Source of the DNA: Flectobacillus sp.
GTDB lineage: Bacteria; Bacteroidota; Bacteroidia; Cytophagales; Spirosomataceae
Reading direction: 5' to 3'
Assembly: GCA_029865665.1 (NCBI GenBank)
Contig: JARXAV010000102.1
Coordinates: 1-5,058, forward strand
DNA: 5,058 nt
Below, one piece after another: positions 1 through 5,058 of this stretch (positions are counted from its first letter, which is position 1; each line of letters begins with the position of its first letter). The notes under the pieces were generated by a model that had not been told where the DNA came from, searched no databases, and worked only from the letters and a program-made list of their open reading frames with translations. The position numbers and the translations under genes are program-made.

Positions 1-26
1 TGTCTTTGTCTTCTTATATCGTCGAG

Positions 27-192
27 AGCTTGGCGAAGGTTGGGTAATAGAATTCCGTCCGCCCGGAACCGCTGCTGCATAAAGTTAAATTGTTAAATGT
101 AACCAAACAAATGCTCAGCGATGTTTGTCCAGCCCAGATGATGCTGAACCGTTGCTGATTGCTTCAATGTCTTGCCCAACTTTAGCCAAGCT
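27..192. repeat. Imperfect 21-bp inverted repeat bounding about 166 bp
   Basis: The left arm (27-47) begins AGCTTGGCGAAGG. The reverse complement of the right arm (172-192) begins AGCTTGGCTAAAG. The arms match at 18 of 21 positions, and two of the three differences are transitions. The inner ends carry GTTGGGT (39-45) and GCCCAAC (174-180). I see no obvious target-site duplication outside the arms, so a transposon-derived miniature element is possible but not shown. The arms could also pair as one large hairpin in single-stranded DNA or RNA. The repeat is seen directly; its role is unknown. Confidence 0.55.
66..157. repeat. Dispersed 12-bp direct repeat, two copies
   Basis: GAACCGCTGCTG at 66-77 and GAACCGTTGCTG at 146-157 differ at one base and lie 80 bases apart in the same orientation, both inside the larger inverted repeat. 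Their presence supports reading this segment as built from repeated units rather than as random spacer. No function can be assigned. Confidence 0.4.
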
Positions 193-203
193 GTATGTTA
201 GGT
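174..203. other. Short attC-like motif pair next to the small gene's 3' end
   Basis: On the plus strand GCCCAAC (174-180) and GTTAGGT (197-203) fit the integron core patterns RYYYAAC and GTTRRRY and are separated by 16 bases. Classical attC sites are much longer, roughly 57 to 141 bp, and have paired inner boxes that I do not see here. The match is therefore to the degenerate 7-mers only, which arise often by chance. It is listed because a related motif lies on the other side of the gene at 655-684 with the same 16-base spacing. Treat it as a lead, not an identified recombination site. Confidence 0.15.
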
Positions 204-209
204 GCTGGC

Positions 210-635
210 TTAGTTTATTTGTAGCCACCATTTAATTGTTTTCAATTTGTCCGCTTCATAGTCTGATAATTCTAAATCTGCAAAAGTTTCTTTCAGCTTA
301 TTAACGCCATAATTGTCACGAAGCCAAAATGGAAACTGTTCTACGCTTTTGTCCCAGTTTTTTAATACTCGCTGAAGTATTTCTTTCAAGTCTTTTTTTG
401 ATTCAGGATTTATTTTTTCTAAAACTTTACCGGCAAATTCTTGGTCTTGCGAATTACTCTCCACACTTTTTTCGATTTCAAATATTCTGATAACACCTTC
501 AACAATAATTTCGGAATTCACCTTAGACAAAATCTTTATTAACTGCCTAATTCGTAAGTCACCAAGTTCCTTTGATTTGTCAGAAGAAATCAATATTTCA
601 CTCTCTATATCGTCTGCTGTCTCTGGAAATTTCAT
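210..635 (-). CDS. Hypothetical protein, 141 residues, AT-rich
   Basis: I do not recognise the family. The protein is rich in Lys, Glu, Ile and Leu and looks soluble and mainly alpha-helical. It has no signal peptide, membrane segment or obvious catalytic motif. Residues about 25-50 and 65-95 read as amphipathic helices. The C-terminal part, about 98-141, is more distinctive, with FPFWLRDNYG, a LELSDYEADKL stretch and an ending KWWLQIN. The ATG at 635-633 is the likely start because an in-frame TAG lies only a few codons upstream and no other ATG intervenes. There is no clear Shine-Dalgarno sequence. A TATAAT occurs on the minus strand at 672-667, but no -35 element sits at normal spacing. 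G+C is about 32% over 360 counted bases, against roughly 46% in three sampled lines of dnaE, which hints at separate origin. It follows dnaE in the same direction after 126 bases, so it probably has its own promoter. Function is unknown. Confidence 0.65.
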   Translation of the reverse strand: MKFPETADDIESEILISSDKSKELGDLRIRQLIKILSKVNSEIIVEGVIRIFEIEKSVESNSQDQEFAGKVLEKINPESKKDLKEILQRVLKNWDKSVEQFPFWLRDNYGVNKLKETFADLELSDYEADKLKTIKWWLQIN

Positions 636-654
636 AATGTTGATTGCAGCTTGT

Positions 655-684
655 GCCTAACTCTTAATTATACGAAAGTTGTGT
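655..684. other. Second attC-like motif, 5' of the small gene
   Basis: GCCTAAC (655-661) matches RYYYAAC. After 16 bases GTTGTGT (678-684) matches GTTRRRY at all but one position. The reverse complement of 653-661, GTTAGGCAC, resembles GTTAGGTGC at 197-205 (7 of 9), so the small gene is bracketed by inverted copies of one short motif. The spacing equals that of the pair at 174-203. The motifs are short and degenerate, so coincidence remains a serious alternative. Confidence 0.15.
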
Positions 685-692
685 CGAACTTT
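675..692. terminator. Weak hairpin in the dnaE to small-gene spacer
   Basis: AAAGTT (675-680) and AACTTT (687-692) are inverted around a 6-base loop. On the plus strand a short T-run follows, and on the minus strand, the direction of dnaE, the flank is AT-rich but not a clean T-tract. The six-base, mostly A-T stem is weak. It could contribute to termination after dnaE, but I see no strong rho-independent terminator there. Confidence 0.15.
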
Positions 693-761
693 TTGTATTG
701 TTTAAGACTGATTTAATAATTGAAAATTCATATAATACTATTATCCAGTTACATCCATACT

Positions 762-3700
762 CTAATTCAACTGCACTTTAATCCCCTCAATTTTATCTAA
801 TTCTTCCAAAAACTCATTTGTTGGGGAAATTTTATGTTTTCTTGAAAGCATTCCGACTTCTACTTTTTCGTCTGAATCAAACACTAAAAAGGATAAGGCA
901 CATTGTCCTTGATGTTGCGAAATAAGGGTACTCAATTGTTGAATAATACTCTTGTCCACTTTCTGGAGTGGCATGGTAATTTTGAGTTCTTTACACATTT
1001 TATCCCGAATTTCGGATAATAATTGCATGGCAACAGGCTTAAATTCCCATTCATCTGGGCGACCCCAACGGTTTTTGATTTGTCCTTTGATGTATAAGAA
1101 ACGATCCATCGCCACAAATTTGGATAGGTTCACAAAGTCTTCACCAAAGAGGGCAAACTCAAAACTCCCATTATAATCTTCAATGGTAAAGAGCATAAAC
1201 GGGTTTCCATTTTTAGAATAACGCTCAATTACTTTGGTAACAATGCCGCCTACACTGACTTCTTTTCCTCTAAAAAGCGGATCCATCACCTTGTCGAGGG
1301 TAGTGGTACAAAAGCTTTCAAGTTCAAGTCGATAACTGTCTAAAGGGTGTCCCGAAATATAGATTCCTACTACCTCTTTTTCCACTTTTAAGCGTTCCAT
1401 TTGTGACCATTTTTCGGTGGCTGGAATTTTAGGTGTTGCAATTTCTGCACCACCGCCTTCGCCCAACATCCCGAAAAGCGAACCCTGAGCCGAAGCCGCT
1501 ATTTCGGTCGATTTATTGGCATAACGAATGATTTTTTCGATAAAAGTCGAACCGTCCGAATCGTCAAAATACACAGCACGGTGAATCTCTGGAAAACAGT
1601 CGAACGCCCCTGCATAAGCCAAACTTTCGAGCGTCTTTTTATTCACCGTACGAAGGTTTACCCGAGTTACAAAGTCGAAAATATCCTTGTATGCACCATT
1701 TTTATCTCGTTCTTCAATGATTGATTCCACGGCTGCATCGCCTGTTCCTTTAATTGCCGCCAGTCCAAAACGAATTTGTCCACGCTTATTTACCGCAAAA
1801 GAACGGTACGATTCGTTAATATCTGGCCCCAAAACGGGTAAACCCATTCGTTTACATTCTTCCATGAAGAAGGTAATCTTTTCGATTTGTCCGAGTGAGT
1901 TCGACATTACCCCCGCCATGTATTCAGAAGGGTAGTGAGCCTTTAAATAGCCCGTTTGATACGCCACGAAGGCATAGCAAGTGGAGTGCGATTTGTTGAA
2001 AGCATACTGAGCAAATGCTTCCCAGTCAGTCCAAATCTTATTTAATTTATCTTCTGGATGTCCTTTTTCTTTTGCCCCGCTAATAAACTGCCCCTTCATT
2101 TTATCGAGGGTATATCTATCTTTTTTACCCATTGCTTTACGCAATACGTCGGCATCTCCTTTAGAGAATCCTGCCAGTTTTTGCGACAAAAGCATCACCT
2201 GTTCTTGGTAAACGGTAATCCCGTAGGTATCCGCCAAGTATTCCTCCATATCAGGAACGTCGTAAGTGATTTCCTCTCGTCCGTGCTTACGGGCGATAAA
2301 GTTGGGGATATAGGCAATTGGGCCGGGACGATACAAGGCGTTCATGGCAATCAAATCCGAGAATTGATCGGGTTTGAGGTCAATTAAGTGCTTTTGCATC
2401 CCGCCAGATTCAAACTGGAAAGTCGCATTGGTTTCGCCCCGTTGATATAATTCGTAGGTCTTCTTATCGTCTAGCGGAATCGTATCTAAATCAATGACTA
2501 CTCCGTGATTTTGTTTAATTAAACGCAGGGCTTCTTTGAGGATAGAAAGGGTTTTTAGACCCAAAAAGTCCATTTTAATTACGCCAGCATCTTCAATAAT
2601 TTTTCCTTCAAATTGGGTAATCAATAAGTTAACCTCTTTGGAAGTTGCTACAGGTAAAATGTCCGATAAATCTTTCGGAGCAATGATAATCCCTGCTGCG
2701 TGAATACCTGTACCACGTACAGAACCTTCTAAGATAAGAGCCTCTTCAATCACCTTTGAGCGGACACTTCCTTCTCGTCTAATTTCACGGAGTTTTTTGA
2801 TATTTTCTAAATCTTCGGTTTGATAGCCTTCTTTTTCAGACAGCGATTTTTCACCTGTAAAAGGAGCATTCATTACCCGATTAAGGTTTGTCCCAGGTTT
2901 GTCAGGAACGAGTTTTGCTAATTCATTGGCTTCGTTCAAGGGTAAATCCAACACACGAGCAACGTCTTTGATGGACATTTTAGCCGCCATTGTACCATAA
3001 GTCACAATATGGGCTACCTGTTGTTTTCCGTATTTTTCAACCACATAATCAATCACCTTCTGACGACCTTCATCGTCAAAATCCGTATCAATATCGGGCA
3101 TTGATTTACGATCAGGATTCAAGAAACGCTCAAATAGGAGGTTATATTTAATGGGGTCAATGTTGGTAATCCCGATGCAATACGCCACCGCAGAACCTGC
3201 TGCTGAACCACGCCCAGGCCCCACAAAAACGCCCAATTCACGCCCTGCATTAATGAAATCCTGTACAATCAAGAAGTAACCAGCAAACCCCATCGTCCGA
3301 ATTACGTGCAATTCAAAAGCTAGACGTTCCTTGATGTGAACGTCCTCCCAATTGTCGCCATACCGCTTTCTTGCCCCTTCCCACGTCAGGTGTTCGAGGT
3401 AATCATCTTGGGTACCAAAACCCGTCGGGATTTGATAATTAGGCAATAGAATATCCTGTTTTAATTTAAGGGTATCGCATTTGCCAACAATCTCGTTGGT
3501 ATTATCAATTGCCTCTGGAATATGATTCCAGAGAGCAGTCATTTCGGCAGTATTCTTAAAATAAAATTGGTCATTGTAGAAGGCAAAACGCTTTCCTTTC
3601 ACACTTTCACCATCATCCAAATCCTTGTAGGTGGGAGTAGATTGCTTTTCGCCTGTGTTAATACACAACAAAATATCGTGGGCGTTGGCATCCTTTTGGT

Positions 3701-4334
3701 CGAGGTAGTGCGAATCGTTTGAGGCAATGACTTTTACGTTATATTTTTTAGCAAAACGTAGTAAAACCTCATTGACTTTTAACTGGTCTGGAATGGCATG
3801 GTTTTGTACTTCGATGTAATAATCCTCTCCAAAAAGATCCAACCACCATTTGAATTCCTTTTCGGCAGCTTCTTCGCCATCACGCAAAATTGCCTGCGGA
3901 ACAGACGCACCGATACAGCAAGTGGTTGCAATGAGTCCTTCGTGGTGTTTTAAAATCAACTCTTTGTCGATACGAGGGTATTTACCATAAAGCCCGTCGA
4001 TGTAACCAAGCGAACAAAGTTTGACCAAGTTTTCGTAGCCCTTACGGTTTTTCGCCAACATCAACTGGTGATAGCGTTTATCTTTTTGTTCCTTGGTAAA
4101 TGCTCTTTTAAAACGATCTGTTACCACATAAAATTCGCAGCCCACAATGGGTTTGACCCCTTCATGCTTGCCAGCTTCTGCCACAAACTGAAAAGCACCG
4201 AACATATTACCGTGGTCGGTAATCGCAACGGCAGGCATATTGTCGGCTTTAGCTTTGGCAAATAACGAAGAAATCTTGGATGCTCCATCCAAAAGAGAGT
4301 ATTGAGTATGGCAATGTAAATGGCTGAATTGCAT
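762..4334 (-). CDS. dnaE: DNA polymerase III subunit alpha (DnaE)
   Basis: This is the catalytic subunit of the replicative DNA polymerase, which extends primers at the fork within the pol III holoenzyme. It is complete at 1190 residues, close to the 1160 of E. coli. The N-terminal PHP domain (about 1-270) opens HLHCHTQYSLLDG and has ITDHGN (38-43), E67, H89, C140 and DSH (207-209). The polymerase core has GPGRGSAAGS (372-381), PDIDTDF with acidic residues 414, 416 and 418, the third catalytic Asp in KMDFLGL (D589), NALYRPGP (665-672) and FNKSHSTCYA (779-788). A helix-hairpin-helix region lies about 855-915. QGSLF (950-954) fits the sliding-clamp binding consensus. An OB fold spans about 1024-1100, and a C-terminal domain typical of alpha, probably tau-binding, ends the protein. 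The ATG at 4334-4332 places the PHP motif at residue 5, as in homologues. There is no clear Shine-Dalgarno sequence. The core motifs, clamp motif and C-terminal domain favour DnaE1 over the mutagenic DnaE2/ImuC. Confidence 0.98.
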   Translation of the reverse strand: MQFSHLHCHTQYSLLDGASKISSLFAKAKADNMPAVAITDHGNMFGAFQFVAEAGKHEGVKPIVGCEFYVVTDRFKRAFTKEQKDKRYHQLMLAKNRKGYENLVKLCSLGYIDGLYGKYPRIDKELILKHHEGLIATTCCIGASVPQAILRDGEEAAEKEFKWWLDLFGEDYYIEVQNHAIPDQLKVNEVLLRFAKKYNVKVIASNDSHYLDQKDANAHDILLCINTGEKQSTPTYKDLDDGESVKGKRFAFYNDQFYFKNTAEMTALWNHIPEAIDNTNEIVGKCDTLKLKQDILLPNYQIPTGFGTQDDYLEHLTWEGARKRYGDNWEDVHIKERLAFELHVIRTMGFAGYFLIVQDFINAGRELGVFVGPGRGSAAGSAVAYCIGITNIDPIKYNLLFERFLNPDRKSMPDIDTDFDDEGRQKVIDYVVEKYGKQQVAHIVTYGTMAAKMSIKDVARVLDLPLNEANELAKLVPDKPGTNLNRVMNAPFTGEKSLSEKEGYQTEDLENIKKLREIRREGSVRSKVIEEALILEGSVRGTGIHAAGIIIAPKDLSDILPVATSKEVNLLITQFEGKIIEDAGVIKMDFLGLKTLSILKEALRLIKQNHGVVIDLDTIPLDDKKTYELYQRGETNATFQFESGGMQKHLIDLKPDQFSDLIAMNALYRPGPIAYIPNFIARKHGREEITYDVPDMEEYLADTYGITVYQEQVMLLSQKLAGFSKGDADVLRKAMGKKDRYTLDKMKGQFISGAKEKGHPEDKLNKIWTDWEAFAQYAFNKSHSTCYAFVAYQTGYLKAHYPSEYMAGVMSNSLGQIEKITFFMEECKRMGLPVLGPDINESYRSFAVNKRGQIRFGLAAIKGTGDAAVESIIEERDKNGAYKDIFDFVTRVNLRTVNKKTLESLAYAGAFDCFPEIHRAVYFDDSDGSTFIEKIIRYANKSTEIAASAQGSLFGMLGEGGGAEIATPKIPATEKWSQMERLKVEKEVVGIYISGHPLDSYRLELESFCTTTLDKVMDPLFRGKEVSVGGIVTKVIERYSKNGNPFMLFTIEDYNGSFEFALFGEDFVNLSKFVAMDRFLYIKGQIKNRWGRPDEWEFKPVAMQLLSEIRDKMCKELKITMPLQKVDKSIIQQLSTLISQHQGQCALSFLVFDSDEKVEVGMLSRKHKISPTNEFLEELDKIEGIKVQLN

Positions 4335-4422
4335 GGTATTGGCTAATGTGCTGATAAATAATCGGTGTTTTTTATGGGTGAAGGAAGGACTTTCTTGAGG
4401 ATCTTTATGAAATTAGTTGGTT

Positions 4423-4457
4423 TAACGCAGATAGGGTTCAGAACCCTGTCTGCGTTA
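4423..4457. repeat. 35-base near-perfect palindrome upstream of dnaE
   Basis: Two 17-base arms (4423-4439 and 4441-4457) surround a single A. The left arm starts TAACGCAGATAGGG, and the reverse complement of the right arm starts TAACGCAGACAGGG, so 16 of 17 positions pair. The exception is T/G, which would be a U-G wobble in a plus-strand RNA and an A-C mismatch in a minus-strand RNA. No T-tract follows on either strand, so it is not a standard rho-independent terminator. It lies 37 bases past the DUF2461 stop and 88 bases before the dnaE start, inside what would be the dnaE leader or promoter region. It could be an interspersed palindromic (REP-like) element, a protein-binding operator or an RNA hairpin. 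The structure is certain; the role is not. Confidence 0.7.
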
Positions 4458-4479
4458 TGCGATAACTATTTCTAAAACT

Positions 4480-4494
4480 ATAAAGCTCCTTTAT
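4480..4494 (-). terminator. Possible weak terminator after the DUF2461 gene
   Basis: Immediately after the stop codon the minus strand reads ATAAAG, a GAG loop, then CTTTAT, followed by AGTTTTAG. The 6-bp stem is nearly all A-T and the T-run is short, so this would be inefficient alone. It might act together with the larger palindrome downstream at 4457-4423. Confidence 0.3.
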
Positions 4495-5058
4495 TTAAAG
4501 TGAAAACTTCTCTTCTTGTTCATCAAAAAACAGGTAATTTAATAAGTCTAAAAAGGGTTTTAAAACTAAACACTTTTCGGTGACACTGGCTACAAAGGTA
4601 TCAGAACAAACCTCTTCGTCTGTAAATTGATGCCAAAAAAATAATTGTTTTTTGCGAAGTAGCTCTATCTCAGGGTTATTCTTATCATATCCTTTGGGAG
4701 CACTTTTTACGGCTTCTCCTTCGGCTTCTCCAAAAATGGATACAAAACGTTCGTTATAAATAATTTGCTTTAGTTCTTGGGCATTGTAATCAATTTCTTG
4801 ACGCAATTTAGCCAATTGTTCAGGCGTTGGGCTATACATTCCTCCCCCTAAAAAAGACTTGCCATTTTCGATGTGTAAGTAATAATCCATCCGATTTGCC
4901 TTACGTCCACCTTCTGAAAAACTAGCCGATAACCAAGTTTTGTAAGGAGATTTTTCTTTCGAAAAACGGACATCCCGTGCAATACGATAGTTACAGTGTT
5001 TTACTTCGACACCCGTTAAATCTTCAAATTCGCCAATTGTACTAATAAGTTCTTTGAT
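4495..5058 (-). CDS. DUF2461-family protein, 5' end outside the window
   Basis: The frame stays open from the stop at 4495 to the window edge, giving 187 residues. The ATG at 4890-4888 is internal, because family-conserved sequence lies upstream of it. In the visible fragment the family hallmarks are YRIARDVRFSKEKSPYK (24-40), a GGRK turn (50-53) and YYLHIENGKSFLGGGMY (59-75). An Arg/Ile-rich helix follows, which includes LRQEIDYN. These match DUF2461 (TIGR02453), found in bacteria and some eukaryotes, about 220 residues long and without an established biochemical function. About 25-40 N-terminal residues are probably missing. The fragment has no membrane segment and looks cytosolic. The C-terminus, PFLDLLNYLFFDEQEEKFSL, looks complete. 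The gene is codirectional with dnaE but separated by 160 bases containing a hairpin and a palindrome, so a shared operon is not supported. Confidence 0.9.
   Translation of the reverse strand: MKELISTIGEFEDLTGVEVKHCNYRIARDVRFSKEKSPYKTWLSASFSEGGRKANRMDYYLHIENGKSFLGGGMYSPTPEQLAKLRQEIDYNAQELKQIIYNERFVSIFGEAEGEAVKSAPKGYDKNNPEIELLRKKQLFFWHQFTDEEVCSDTFVASVTEKCLVLKPFLDLLNYLFFDEQEEKFSL

Larger units (their letters stand above)
1..209. other. Repeat-bearing stretch without a convincing gene
   Basis: This stretch lies 3' of the small minus-strand gene and shows no supportable coding region. It contains an imperfect inverted repeat (27-47 with 172-192), a direct repeat GAACCGYTGCTG (66-77 and 146-157), a tandem 8-mer GTTAAATK (84-91 and 92-99) and a short CAAACA/TGTTTG inverted pair (104-109 and 122-127). 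By hand count, G+C over the first 180 bases is about 46%, clearly above the neighbouring gene at about 32%. This density of repeats suggests an interspersed or mobile non-coding element, or the recombination region of a cassette-like array. I cannot identify it by name. A 26-codon frame from 80 down to the window edge is open on the minus strand but runs through the repeats, so I do not call it a gene. Confidence 0.5.

Noticed and set aside
1..80. Minus-strand open frame starting ATG at 80-78 and running off the window edge (26 codons, beginning MQQRFRADG).
   Set aside because: It is very short, passes through one copy of the direct repeat and one arm of the inverted repeat, and has no recognisable start region or family. 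Sequence to the left of the window would decide whether it is a real gene start.
667..672. TATAAT on the minus strand, a possible -10 box for the small gene.
   Set aside because: The hexamer at about 17 bases spacing reads CAAAAA, not a -35 element. Bacteroidota promoters normally use a TAnnTTTG-type -7 motif, and the region is AT-rich enough for chance matches.
732..744. ATAATA-C-TATTAT palindrome just after the dnaE stop, considered as a terminator.
   Set aside because: Pure A-T stem of six pairs with a one-base loop. It is too weak to call a terminator, and no T-tract follows.
2058..2387. 109-codon plus-strand open frame inside dnaE.
   Set aside because: It is antisense to conserved polymerase-core coding sequence and its translation resembles no protein family. 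The same applies to the other plus-strand frames within 952-4265 and to the 61-codon minus-strand frame at 932-1117.
4335..4494. dnaE promoter candidates, for example TAGTTTTA and TAATTTCA on the minus strand.
   Set aside because: Each is only a partial match to TAnnTTTG and neither has a TTG at suitable -33 spacing. No promoter can be called from sequence alone.
4888..4890. ATG as the start of a 131-residue protein.
   Set aside because: The upstream in-frame sequence encodes conserved DUF2461 motifs, including RDVRFSKEKSPYK, so this Met is internal.

Overview
The window looks like a piece of a Bacteroidota chromosome, perhaps from the Cytophagales. This is an inference. It rests on the moderately AT-rich sequence, the lack of clear Shine-Dalgarno sequences before the starts, and the style of the DnaE and DUF2461 proteins. 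All three genes I can support lie on the minus strand, so transcription runs from high to low coordinates.

From right to left: positions 5058-4495 hold most of a DUF2461-family gene (function unknown) whose 5' end lies beyond the window. A 160-base gap follows, with a weak hairpin directly after the stop codon and a striking 35-base near-perfect palindrome that has no T-tract. Positions 4334-762 hold a complete dnaE, the replicative DNA polymerase III alpha subunit of 1190 residues, with an apparently intact PHP metal site, all catalytic aspartates, a clamp-binding QGSLF motif, an OB fold and a conserved-type C-terminal domain. After dnaE comes about 126 bases of AT-rich spacer, then a small AT-rich gene of unknown function (635-210, 141 residues).

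The last 209 bases have no convincing gene. They hold an imperfect 21-bp inverted repeat (27-47 and 172-192) and a 12-bp direct repeat (66-77 and 146-157). The small gene is bracketed by short inverted GTTAGGY/RCCTAAC motifs. With its different base composition, this gives the left end the look of an acquired, cassette-like accessory segment next to a housekeeping gene. That reading is a hypothesis.

The right-hand four fifths of the window is ordinary core genome. I do not see a clear new system. The items most worth a second look are the repeat-rich segment at 1-700 and the palindrome at 4423-4457.
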